Positions 27,871-35,733 of a stretch of DNA of 64,000 nucleotides are shown in pieces. The translations under genes and the position numbers were made by a program. Source of the DNA: Teichococcus coralli (GTDB lineage Bacteria; Pseudomonadota; Alphaproteobacteria; Acetobacterales; Acetobacteraceae); assembly GCF_009829925.1 (NCBI RefSeq), contig NZ_SNVJ01000011.1, forward strand, positions 1 to 64,000, read 5' to 3'. Within the stretch, counting starts at the first letter, position 1. Each line of letters begins with the position of its first letter. Below the pieces are notes generated by a model. That model was not told the origin of the DNA, ran no database searches, and saw nothing but the letters and a program-made list of their open reading frames with translations.

Positions 27871-28169
27871 AGGCTCCGGCGGTGGTGATCGGTCATACCT
27901 CTCTATACCGCACGGGCCTGTCACAGGGATGAAATCTCCAAAGGGCAGCCCTGCCGCAGGCGCGGCGGTGCGGAAGCGCCGGAAAGCGCGCAGGGGCGAC
28001 GTTCTACTCCCCTCCGGCACCCGGATGGGAAGGGAAATCCCCCGAGTCCCAGCCTTGCCCTGTTGTTTTTCTCACCGCACGAGACGATCCGGGGCGCCAG
28101 AGCGCTGGCCGGGCCGCTGCCGGCCGCCGCCTCCGCATGCTATGGACCGCCCATGGACAAAGGAATGCG

Positions 28170-28892
28170 ATGAACCAGGCTGCCGAACTGGCGCGGGTGA
28201 AGGCCCGCATCCGCGCCCTGACGGAAAAGACCGTCTCCAACGGCTGCACCGAGGCGGAGGCGCTGGCCGCGGCCGAGATGGTGGGCCGGCTGCTGGAGCG
28301 CTATGCCCTCAGCATGGACGAGGTGGAGCTGCGCGAGGCCCGCTGCATCCAGGTCGAGGTGCCGCTTGCCGGCCGGCGGCGCCGCCCGGTGGACGCCTGC
28401 GTGCCGGCCATCGCCCGCTTCTGCGACTGCAAGGTCTGGCTGGCCCGCGAGGCCAAGGGCCCGCACTACGTCTTCTTCGGCCTGGAGCCGGACACAGCCC
28501 TGGCTTCCTACCTCTTCGCCGTGGTGGAGCGCAGCATCGGCACGGAACTCGCCGGCTTCCGCGCCGCCCGCCCGGCGCTGCGCGGCCTGTCGCTGCGCCG
28601 TGCCTCCACCAGCTTCCAGCAGGGCATGGCCGGCCGCCTCGCCGAGCGCCTGGAAGCCATGGTCCGCGAGCGGCAGGCCGGCATGGCGGCCCGGCCCGCC
28701 ACCGGCACGGCGCTGGTGGTCGCCAAGCGGCAGGTGGTCGAGGAGGCCTTCCGGGAAGCCGCCATCCGGCTGGTTTCCAGCCGGCGCCAGGCGGTGCGGG
28801 CCGATGGCGCCTACCACCACGGCTATGCCGCCGGGGACCGCGTCAACCTGAACCGCCCCGTGCATGGCCGCGCCCCCGGCCTGATCGAATGA
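28170..28892 (+). CDS. DUF2786 domain protein
   Basis: It has 240 residues. The N-terminal 45 residues (ARVKARIRALTEKTVSNGCT, EAEALAAAEMVGRLLERYAL) match DUF2786, a helical domain common in phage- and plasmid-linked proteins. The rest (about 60-230) has a conserved-looking core, CDCKVWLAREAKGPHYVFFG, and a basic C-terminal part. Function unknown. The ATG at 28170 follows AAAGGA. It overlaps the next gene, a zinc-metallopeptidase-like protein, by four bases (ATGA), so the pair is coupled. Confidence 0.8.
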   Translation: MNQAAELARVKARIRALTEKTVSNGCTEAEALAAAEMVGRLLERYALSMDEVELREARCIQVEVPLAGRRRRPVDACVPAIARFCDCKVWLAREAKGPHYVFFGLEPDTALASYLFAVVERSIGTELAGFRAARPALRGLSLRRASTSFQQGMAGRLAERLEAMVRERQAGMAARPATGTALVVAKRQVVEEAFREAAIRLVSSRRQAVRADGAYHHGYAAGDRVNLNRPVHGRAPGLIE

Positions 28893-29326
28893 AGCGCGGG
28901 CGCGACAGCCAGCGCCAGCGCCTCTACGCCTGGGAAGACCGCGTGGTGGCCCCGCATGGCGGCACCCCGCTCCCCTTCGCCGCCGCCCAGGGCATGGTGG
29001 ACGCCATCTGGGCCGAGCTGGGCCTGCGCTACCCGCCCCGCGTCGAGCCCCTGCCCCGGCAGGCCACCCGCCGCATGGCCGATGCCAACCGCCTGCGCCT
29101 GCGCCTGCCCGCCGCGTTCCCGCCCTGGGTGCTGCTGCACGAGCTGGCCCATGCGCTCAGCAGCACGCAGGACGGCGCCTCCGACGGGCATGGCCCTGTC
29201 TTCGCCGGGCTCTATGTGCAGCTGCTGGAACGCTACCTGCGCCTGCCGGCGGACAGGCTCGCCGCCTCGCTGGCGGAAGCCGGGCTGCGCGCGGAGCTTT
29301 CGGCCAGGCCCGTGTTCGTCGGCTGA
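28889..29326 (+). CDS. SprT-like zinc metallopeptidase-type protein
   Basis: This 145-residue protein has the zinc motif HELAH (VLLHELAHALSSTQDG) near residue 90 and a third potential ligand in DGHGPVFAGLYVQLLERYL. This is the HExxH...H layout of SprT/minigluzincin-like proteins. No signal peptide is seen. The ATGA overlap with the DUF2786 gene implies the two act together. Its TGA stop runs into an A tract and the A3 repeat. Confidence 0.8.
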   Translation: MKRGRDSQRQRLYAWEDRVVAPHGGTPLPFAAAQGMVDAIWAELGLRYPPRVEPLPRQATRRMADANRLRLRLPAAFPPWVLLHELAHALSSTQDGASDGHGPVFAGLYVQLLERYLRLPADRLAASLAEAGLRAELSARPVFVG

Positions 29327-29500
29327 AAAAGGCCGGGGAAAGAAATTCCCCCAGACCCCCTTCTTCTTTTTGTCCGTTGAGGGTCCGGCCGCAGTCGCCG
29401 GGGCTGCTCCAGCCCCGGCGCGAGCGCGCGCCACCAGCGCGATGAAACTGAAAGAAAAAAAGAAGAGGGGGCCCGGGGGAGAATTCATTCTCCCCCGACC
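29327..29500. repeat. Intergenic palindromic element, copy A3 (full)
   Basis: The right hairpin has perfect 11-base arms 29474-29484 and 29487-29497 around TC; the left one is weaker (29333-29352). The flanking stretches CCCCCTTCTTCTTTTTGTCC and, inverted, GAAAGAAAAAAAGAAGAGGG are present. The core contains CGCAGTCGCCGGGGCTGC and the hairpin GCCGGGGCTG...CAGCCCCGGC. It lies between the convergent SprT-like and nrdJ genes. Confidence 0.7.
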
Positions 29501-29507
29501 TGCGCCC

Positions 29508-31931
29508 TCAGATCGGGCAAACCCCGCTGGCGCATTGCAGATGCGCCCAGTCCACCGCCTCGCGGCTGGCCTCGTCGGCGATGCCCTCCACCAGCGCGGC
29601 GAAGCGCCCGGCCGAGACCTCCTCCTCCGGCAGGTACTCATAGCCGAGCTTGCCGTCCGGCAGGCTGGGCAGCACGCTGCAGCAGCGGACCTCCGGCTGG
29701 TGCGCGGCGACGATGGCGCGGAAGGCGTCCAGGTCGTGCCGGTCGGTATAGACCTTCAGCGTGTAGCTGACCTGGTTGCCGCGCTCGGCGCCGATCCAGT
29801 GCCGCTCCAGCAGCCGCAGCCACTGGTACTGCTCCTCCGGCGTCGCCTCCGGCGCGGTGACCAGCTTCTCCGCCATCCCCAGCCGCTGCGCCAGCGGCAC
29901 GGTGGGGAAGCCGACAACCGTCATGCCGGGGAAGCTGCGCAGCTCGCGCAGCGGGTAGCCGCGCGCGGCGTAGTCAGCCAGCAGCGGGTCGGAGCCGCGG
30001 TGCCATTCGCCGGTGCCGGGGTCGCGGGTGCCCTTGAACTGCACCCAGCGCAGGTACTGCCGGCGGGCGGGAAGATGCGCGCCCTCGGTGAGGCCGAAAA
30101 GCTTGCTGGTGGTGCCGGCGGGCTTCACCGTGGTCACCGTCACCGGGCGGGCGACGCCCAGCTCGTCGGCATAGCGGTCGGCCTCGTCCTTGGCGGCGGC
30201 GGAAAGGCGGCGCAGCGCGGCCCAGAAGGGCGCCGCGCGCCTCTCGTCCAGCAGGTCGCGGAAGCCCAGGCCGAAGCGCATCCAGGCCCATTCGTGCAAG
30301 CCGGTCGGGCCGATGCCGATGCGATTGGTGCGCGCGACCTCCTCGCCATAGAGCGCGTCCATCCGGTTGGCGCGCACCAGGAAGCGCACGCCGAGCCGCA
30401 CCGCGTCCTCCACCCGGCGGTCCCAGAGATCGGCCACCGCCTCCGGCGCCGCGCCGGGGGCGAAGCTGTCGAAGGCCGCCGGGCAGGCCAGCAGCGGGGC
30501 GAAATCGGCGATCACGCAATAGCCGCCGGTGACGTGCAGCGTGATCTCGCCGCAGGGGTTGGTGGTCACCGGGAAGCGCGCCCCGGCGGCCCGGCGGGAG
30601 GCCTCGGCCAGCAGCCCGGCGGCGGCGTCCACCTGGTAGCGGTCGCTGCGGAAGTCGCGGCCATCCTCGTGGACGGGCTTGTCCCAGGCGCTGCCGGTGC
30701 GGTGGTCCTCCAGCAGGTCGCCGTTGATGAAGCCCGGCTCGCCGTTGATGTAGGCGCAGGCCGTGACTTCCTCGAACACCATGCGGGCATGCCGAGCCAG
30801 CGGCCCCTCCGCTTCGCCGCGCACCAGCGCCCAGAAGGTGCGGTCCACCATGACGGAATGATTGGCCGTCCACAGCCCACCCTCCGACTTGGCGCGGATG
30901 AAGCGGCGGATGCCCGGGTCGCGCCAGGACTTGGTGGCCATGCGCGCGGCGCGGCGGGCGCCGCCCACCTGCACCTCGACGGAAAGGTAGTGGTCCACCA
31001 GCAGCGCCTGCTCCCAGGGCTGCAGCGCCTCGCCCTCGGAGTCGCGCGCGCGGGCCGGCTCGATCACATGGCGGCGGATGTTCAGCAGGCCGCGCAGCAG
31101 CGAGATGGGGCCGGAGGAAGGCCGCCCCTGCATGCCGCGGATCGGGCTGCCGGCCGGGCGGATGGCGGAAAGGTCCAGCACCAGCACGCGGTCGGCCTCG
31201 CCGCGGAAGGCCATCGCCTCCAGCACCTCGACCGCCTTGGCCCAGCCCTCGCGGCTGTCGGCCACGCGGTGCAGCACGGCCGTCGCCGGCAGTTCCGCGA
31301 GATCGGCCACCAGTTCGCGGGCCAGGAAGCCGCGCAGCCCGGCCTCGGCGGCGGCGTCGAAGCTCTCCCCGGTGCTGTCCCAGGGCAGCAGGCCCATCTC
31401 GGTGCCGAAGCGGCGCAGGGCGGCGCGGTCCCTCGGGTAGTCCGGATGCTCCGGGGAAAGGTGCAGGCGCAGCGCCGGCGCCCGCCCCCAGTCCACCGTG
31501 GCCAGCGCGTCGTCATAGGCGCGGCCGACGCCGGAACCGTTCAGCAGCAGGTAGAACTTGGCGAAGGAGGCGATCGCCGTGGCGCAGTTGGTGAAGACCT
31601 CCAGGTTGCGCCCGCCCTGCCCGGCATCGCCGTGCTGCAGGTGGCGCCCCGAGGTGAGCAGCGCCCCAGTGGCGATGGCGTTGCGCAGCCGCGCCCGCTC
31701 CCCTTCCGGCCCGGCGCCGAGCAGCCCGAGGTTGCCCTCCGCCACCCGGTCCGCCACGCGCCCGAAGCTCTCGCCATCCTCCGGGCGGAACACGGTGCGG
31801 CGGCCCACCGCCAGGCCCATGCCGGCATCCAGCGGGCGCGCGGGCAGCGGCGCCTCGCCGAAGCTCGCGCCCGGCGGGGCATCGGCCTCCGCGCGGAGGA
31901 GGCGGGGCAAGGGGTGGCTGTATCCGTCCAT
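29508..31931 (-). CDS. nrdJ: Adenosylcobalamin-dependent ribonucleotide reductase, monomeric class II
   Basis: This 807-residue enzyme makes deoxyribonucleotides using a B12 radical, without oxygen. Motifs include TNCATAIASFAKFYLLLNGS (redox cysteine region), NPCGEITLHVTGG (thiyl-radical Cys and Glu), TTVKPAGTTSKLFGLTEG, and a C-terminal CASGVCPI whose C-x4-C spacing matches the swinging cysteines of Lactobacillus-type triphosphate reductase. No ATP cone is recognised. The ATG at 31931 follows CCGGAG. Two NrdR-type boxes lie upstream. It stands alone, with no nrdAB or nrdD nearby. Confidence 0.92.
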   Translation of the reverse strand: MDGYSHPLPRLLRAEADAPPGASFGEAPLPARPLDAGMGLAVGRRTVFRPEDGESFGRVADRVAEGNLGLLGAGPEGERARLRNAIATGALLTSGRHLQHGDAGQGGRNLEVFTNCATAIASFAKFYLLLNGSGVGRAYDDALATVDWGRAPALRLHLSPEHPDYPRDRAALRRFGTEMGLLPWDSTGESFDAAAEAGLRGFLARELVADLAELPATAVLHRVADSREGWAKAVEVLEAMAFRGEADRVLVLDLSAIRPAGSPIRGMQGRPSSGPISLLRGLLNIRRHVIEPARARDSEGEALQPWEQALLVDHYLSVEVQVGGARRAARMATKSWRDPGIRRFIRAKSEGGLWTANHSVMVDRTFWALVRGEAEGPLARHARMVFEEVTACAYINGEPGFINGDLLEDHRTGSAWDKPVHEDGRDFRSDRYQVDAAAGLLAEASRRAAGARFPVTTNPCGEITLHVTGGYCVIADFAPLLACPAAFDSFAPGAAPEAVADLWDRRVEDAVRLGVRFLVRANRMDALYGEEVARTNRIGIGPTGLHEWAWMRFGLGFRDLLDERRAAPFWAALRRLSAAAKDEADRYADELGVARPVTVTTVKPAGTTSKLFGLTEGAHLPARRQYLRWVQFKGTRDPGTGEWHRGSDPLLADYAARGYPLRELRSFPGMTVVGFPTVPLAQRLGMAEKLVTAPEATPEEQYQWLRLLERHWIGAERGNQVSYTLKVYTDRHDLDAFRAIVAAHQPEVRCCSVLPSLPDGKLGYEYLPEEEVSAGRFAALVEGIADEASREAVDWAHLQCASGVCPI

Positions 31932-31987
31932 GCAGGCTCCGGTGGGCAAGGCGTGCCGGCGCCAGCCCTGCGAATCGGCCGGCGCCA

Positions 31988-32003
31988 CTACCAGATATGG
32001 TAT
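31988..32003 (-). promoter_or_regulatory. NrdR box, proximal, upstream of nrdJ
   Basis: On the minus strand it reads ATACCATATCTGGTAG. This matches 11 of 16 positions of the consensus ACACwATATCTwGTGT as I remember it, with an intact ATATC core. It lies 56 bases upstream of the nrdJ start and is paired with a second box at 32020-32035. Confidence 0.6.
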
Positions 32004-32019
32004 GGAGCTTCGCTTCGTA

Positions 32020-32035
32020 ACACCAGACCTCGTTT
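32020..32035 (-). promoter_or_regulatory. NrdR box, distal, upstream of nrdJ
   Basis: On the minus strand it reads AAACGAGGTCTGGTGT, again 11 of 16 matches to the consensus. Exactly 16 bases separate it from the proximal box, so the box starts are 32 bases (about three helical turns) apart, the spacing known for NrdR. Confidence 0.6.
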
Positions 32036-32075
32036 TCCCGTGGCCATGACCAAGCTGCTGCCCTGCCCCGCCGCC

Positions 32076-32963
32076 TCAGCGCAGCGTCGGGTCGAGGCGG
32101 TCGCGCAGCCAGTCGCCCAGCAGGCTGACCGAGAGGGTGGTCAGCACGATCACCAGGGAGGGCGCCAGCAGGATCCAGGGCGCCCGCGTCAGGTATTCCC
32201 GCCCATAGCCCACCATGTTGCCGAGCGAGCTGTCCGGCGGCTGCACGCCCAGGCCCAGAAAGGAAAGGCCGCTTTCCAGCAGGATGATCTCCGGGAAGGC
32301 CAGCGTCATGGAGACGATCAGGGTGGAGGCGATGTTGGGCAGCACGTGCCGGGCATAGGTCCGCCAGGGCGTGGCGCCGAGCTGCCGCACGGCGGCGGCA
32401 TAGCCCTGGCTGCCGGCGCTGATCGCCAGGCCGCGGGCGATGCGGGCATAGCGCTCCCAGCCATGCAGCCCGAGCAGGCAGACGAAAAGCGGCAGCGCGT
32501 TGCCGAAAAAGGCGAGGACGGAAAGCGCCAGGATCAGGAAGGGCATCGAGGCCTGGAAATCCGCCAGCGCCATCACCGCCTGCTCGACCAGCCCGCGGAA
32601 ATGCGCCGCCAGGAAGCCCAGCGTGACGCCCAGCACCGCGCCGATGATGGCCGCCCCGAAGGCGATCAGCAGCGACATGCGGATGGAGACGATCAGGCGG
32701 CTCAGCACGTCCCGCCCCAGCTCGTCGCTGCCCAGCGGGTGCAGCCAGGAGCCGCCCATGAAGGCCGGCGGCGCGAGGCGCGCCCGCAGGTCGAGCGCGG
32801 TGGGGGAGAACGGCGTGATCCAGTCCGCCAGCAGGGCGATGCCCAGCATCAGCGCGATCCAGCACAGCGCGAAGGCGACCATTGGCGGCACGCGCCCGCC
32901 CTTGCGGGCCAGCGGCGCGGCGACGACGGCCGGCGGCGGCGTGGCGGCGGTGGCGCCGGACAT
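32076..32963 (-). CDS. Peptide/nickel-type ABC transporter permease (DppC family)
   Basis: This 295-residue inner-membrane permease has HPLGSDELGRDVLSRLIVSI after the first periplasmic segment, the cytoplasmic EAA loop YAAAVRQLGATPWRTYARHV, and SGLSFLGLGVQPPDSSLG near the end, all DppC hallmarks. The ATG at 32963 overlaps the dppB-like stop (TGATG). It is the last gene of a six-gene minus-strand operon. Unlike its partner, its ATPase-contact loop is complete. Confidence 0.9.
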   Translation of the reverse strand: MSGATAATPPPAVVAAPLARKGGRVPPMVAFALCWIALMLGIALLADWITPFSPTALDLRARLAPPAFMGGSWLHPLGSDELGRDVLSRLIVSIRMSLLIAFGAAIIGAVLGVTLGFLAAHFRGLVEQAVMALADFQASMPFLILALSVLAFFGNALPLFVCLLGLHGWERYARIARGLAISAGSQGYAAAVRQLGATPWRTYARHVLPNIASTLIVSMTLAFPEIILLESGLSFLGLGVQPPDSSLGNMVGYGREYLTRAPWILLAPSLVIVLTTLSVSLLGDWLRDRLDPTLR

Positions 32964-33730
32964 CACGCGGCCTCCCGCGCGCCGAGCCGCAGCCGCGGGT
33001 CCAGCACGCCATAGAGCAGGTCCACCACCAGGTTGGCGGTGATCATGGTGGCGGCCACCAGCAGCAGGATGCACTGCACGACGGCCAGGTCGCGGTTGGC
33101 GACGGCCACCACCAGCAGCCGCCCGACGCCGGGCCAGGAAAAGACGCTCTCCACCACCACCGCGCCCGCCAGCAGCGAGCCGACCATGAAGCCGATGATG
33201 GTGACGGTGGGAATGGCGTGCATCCAGCTGTCCTGCCCGCCCGAGGGAAGCCAGCCCAGCTGCACCGCGAACACCAGCACCAGCAGCAGGCCGAGCACGA
33301 AGGAGGGCACGGTGAAGCCGGCGACCGCCAGCAGCATCACCGCGCGGTCGGCGAAGGAGTTGCGGTGCAGCGCCGCGTAGATGCCCGCCGGGATGCCGAG
33401 GCCGAGCTTCAGCGCCAGCGCCGGCAGGGTGAGCGCCAGGGTGGCCGGGATGCGCTCGGCGACGAGCGCGATGGCGCTGCGCCCGTCGCGCATCGAGTTG
33501 CCGAGGTCGCCGTGCAGGATGGCGGTGAAGTAGCGGAGGTACTGCATCCAGAGCGGGTCATCGAGGCCCCAGGCGCGGCGGAAGGCGGCCACCGCCTCGG
33601 GCGGCGCGTCGGGCGACATGATGATCTGCGCCGGATCGCCGGAAAGCCGCAGCACGACAAAGGCGAAGGTCACCACCAGCACCAGGGTCAGCAGCGCGCG
33701 GGCCAGGCGGAAGGCGAGGAAACGCAGCAT
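32963..33730 (-). CDS. Peptide/nickel-type ABC transporter permease (DppB family), internally shortened
   Basis: It has 255 residues; DppB proteins usually have about 305-340. TM1 (about 6-28), GLDDPLWMQYLRYFTAILHG, TM2 and TM3 are normal up to LGWLPSGGQDSW. The sequence then jumps directly to MHAIPTVTIIGFMVGSLLAG, which aligns with the last-but-one membrane segment of the family. About 50 residues are missing, including a membrane helix and the cytoplasmic EAA loop (YVRTARAKG-type). The frame stays open. Function is doubtful unless the subunit works in an unusual way. Neighbours encode both ATPases and the second permease. Confidence 0.82.
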   Translation of the reverse strand: MLRFLAFRLARALLTLVLVVTFAFVVLRLSGDPAQIIMSPDAPPEAVAAFRRAWGLDDPLWMQYLRYFTAILHGDLGNSMRDGRSAIALVAERIPATLALTLPALALKLGLGIPAGIYAALHRNSFADRAVMLLAVAGFTVPSFVLGLLLVLVFAVQLGWLPSGGQDSWMHAIPTVTIIGFMVGSLLAGAVVVESVFSWPGVGRLLVVAVANRDLAVVQCILLLVAATMITANLVVDLLYGVLDPRLRLGAREAA

Positions 33731-34738
33731 TCAGGCGGCTTCCCGGATGGACGGGGTGGCGATGCCCTGCCCGGCCGGGATCTCCCCCTGGGCCACGTGG
33801 CAGGCAACAAGGCGGCCGTCGCCGGGGCGCGGCTTCAAGGCCGGGCTTTCGGCGGCGCAGCGGCGGCTGGCCACCGGGCAGCGCGGGTGGAAGGCGCAGC
33901 CGGTCGGCCGCGCGGCGGGGTTGGGCGGGTCGCCCTGCAGCACGATGCGCCGCCCGCGCCGGCCGGGATGCGGGATGGCCGAGACCAGCGCCCGGGCATA
34001 GGGGTGGGCCGGATCGTGCAGCACCGCGTCCGGCTCGCCCTCCTCGACGATGCGGCCGAGATACATCACCGCCACGCGGTGGCTGACCTGCCGCACCGCG
34101 CGCAGGTCGTGGCTGATGAACAGCAGCGCGACGCCGCGCGCCGCCTGCACCTCGGCCAGCAGGTTCATCACCTGCGCCTGGATGGAGACGTCGAGCGCGC
34201 TGATCGGCTCGTCGCAGACCAGCAGCGCGGGGTCGGTGGCGAGCGCGCGGGCCAACACGGCGCGCTGCCGCTGGCCGCCGGACAGCTCGTGCGGGTAGCG
34301 CGCCGCCTGGTCCGGCCGCAGCCCGACCGCGCGCAACAGCGCCGCGACCTTCTCCGCGCCGGCGCCGAGGCGGTGGATCTCCAGCGGCTCGGCGACCTGC
34401 GCGCCGATGGTCAGCCGCCGGTCCAGCGCGCCGAGCGGGTCCTGGTAGACCATCTGCATCCGCGCCCGCTGCGCCCGCCAGGCGGCGGTGCCGGGCGGCG
34501 GCAGCGGCGCGCCCTCGAAGCGGACGCTGCCTTCGTCGGGCGTCTCGGCGCCCAGCACCAGCCGCCCGGTGGTGGACTTGCCGCAGCCGGATTCGCCGAC
34601 CAGGCCGAGGGTCCGGCCACGCTCCAGGGTGAGGGAGACGCCGTCCAGCGCCCGTACCGCGACCGGCCGGCCGAGCCAGCCGCGCCGCATGGCGTAGCGG
34701 CGCACCAGCCCTTCGGCCTGCAGCAGCGGCGCGCTCAT
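33731..34738 (-). CDS. Oligopeptide/dipeptide-type ABC transporter ATP-binding protein (DppF family)
   Basis: This 335-residue ATPase has Walker [12 protein letters not shown], signature LSGGQRQRAVLARAL, Walker B LLVCDEPISALD and the switch histidine in LLFISHDLRAV. The C-terminal Cys-rich extension (TGCAFHPRCPVASRRCAAES) is typical of Opp/Dpp ATPases. Its ATG overlaps the stop of the partner ATPase (ATGA), and the next gene follows with no gap. Confidence 0.92.
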   Translation of the reverse strand: MSAPLLQAEGLVRRYAMRRGWLGRPVAVRALDGVSLTLERGRTLGLVGESGCGKSTTGRLVLGAETPDEGSVRFEGAPLPPPGTAAWRAQRARMQMVYQDPLGALDRRLTIGAQVAEPLEIHRLGAGAEKVAALLRAVGLRPDQAARYPHELSGGQRQRAVLARALATDPALLVCDEPISALDVSIQAQVMNLLAEVQAARGVALLFISHDLRAVRQVSHRVAVMYLGRIVEEGEPDAVLHDPAHPYARALVSAIPHPGRRGRRIVLQGDPPNPAARPTGCAFHPRCPVASRRCAAESPALKPRPGDGRLVACHVAQGEIPAGQGIATPSIREAA

Positions 34739-35730
34739 GCCGGCTGCAGCTCAGGCGCCCGCGCCGCCGCCACGGCCGGGGCGAAGGGGCGGATGCAGGC
34801 GGCGCGGTGGCCGGGCGAGACGGTGGCGAGGCCCGGCACGCCGGCCTCGCAGGCGCTGCTGGCCTTGGGGCAGCGCGGCGCGAAGGCGCAGCCGGGCGGC
34901 ATCGCCCAGGGTTCCGGCACGCCGCCGGGAATCGCGGCCAGCGGGCGGCGCGGCCCCTGCATCGGCGGCAGCGCGGCGAGCAGGCCTTGCGCATAAGGAT
35001 GCGCCGGGCCGCTGAACAGCCGGTCGGCCGCCGTCTCCTCGACGATGCGGCCGGCATACATGACGCAAACCCGGTCACAGGTCTCCGCCACCACGCCGAG
35101 ATCGTGGCTGACCAGCACCAGCGCCATGCCGGTGTCGCGCCGGATCTCCGACAGCAGCTCCAGGATCTGCGCCTGGATGGTGACGTCGAGCGCGGTGGTC
35201 GGCTCGTCCGCCACCAGCAGCTCGGGTTGTCCCGCCAGGGCCATGGCGATCATCACGCGCTGGTTCTGCCCGCCCGAGAGCTCGTGCGGATAGGCCTCCA
35301 GCCGCCGCCGGGCATCCGGCATGCCGACCTGGTCGAGCAGGCGCCGCGCCGCCTCGCGCGCGGCGGCGCCGTCCAGCCCGCGATGCAGCCGCAGCGCCTC
35401 CACGATCTGCCGGCCGATGCGGTGCACCGGGTTGAGGCTGCTGGCGGGGTCCTGGAAGATCATCGCCACGCGGCCGCCGCGCACCTTGTCCAGGGTGGCG
35501 GGGGCGGCGCCGAGCAGCTCGGCGCCCTCCAGCCGCACGCTGCCGGAAACCCGCGCCCTGGCGGGCAGCAGCCCCAGCGCGGCCAGCCAGGTGACCGACT
35601 TGCCGCAACCGGATTCGCCGACCAGCGCCACCGCCTCGCCGCGCCCGACCGCAAGGTCCACGCCGCGCAGCGCCGGCACGCCGTCGAAGCTGACGGCGAG
35701 GCCGCGGATCTCGACGAGGGGCCCCGCCAT
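34735..35730 (-). CDS. Oligopeptide/dipeptide-type ABC transporter ATP-binding protein (DppD family)
   Basis: This 331-residue ATPase has Walker [12 protein letters not shown], signature [15 protein letters not shown], Walker [13 protein letters not shown] and [11 protein letters not shown]. The C-terminal motif [18 protein letters not shown] is the Opp/Dpp Cys-rich tail. It starts three bases after the binding-protein stop and overlaps the DppF-like gene by four bases. The two ATPases should form a heterodimer. Confidence 0.92.
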   Translation of the reverse strand: MAGPLVEIRGLAVSFDGVPALRGVDLAVGRGEAVALVGESGCGKSVTWLAALGLLPARARVSGSVRLEGAELLGAAPATLDKVRGGRVAMIFQDPASSLNPVHRIGRQIVEALRLHRGLDGAAAREAARRLLDQVGMPDARRRLEAYPHELSGGQNQRVMIAMALAGQPELLVADEPTTALDVTIQAQILELLSEIRRDTGMALVLVSHDLGVVAETCDRVCVMYAGRIVEETAADRLFSGPAHPYAQGLLAALPPMQGPRRPLAAIPGGVPEPWAMPPGCAFAPRCPKASSACEAGVPGLATVSPGHRAACIRPFAPAVAAARAPELQPA

Positions 35731-35733
35731 GCC

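Noticed and set aside
31932-32075. Cobalamin riboswitch before nrdJ
   Set aside because: The gap is only 144 bases and no B12-box-like or multi-stem structure could be identified; the NrdR-type boxes explain the conserved-looking part.
28956-33014. A 1352-codon plus-strand open frame
   Set aside because: It runs through the SprT-like gene out of frame, an intergenic repeat, and antisense to nrdJ and the permeases. It has no family signal and no ribosome site.
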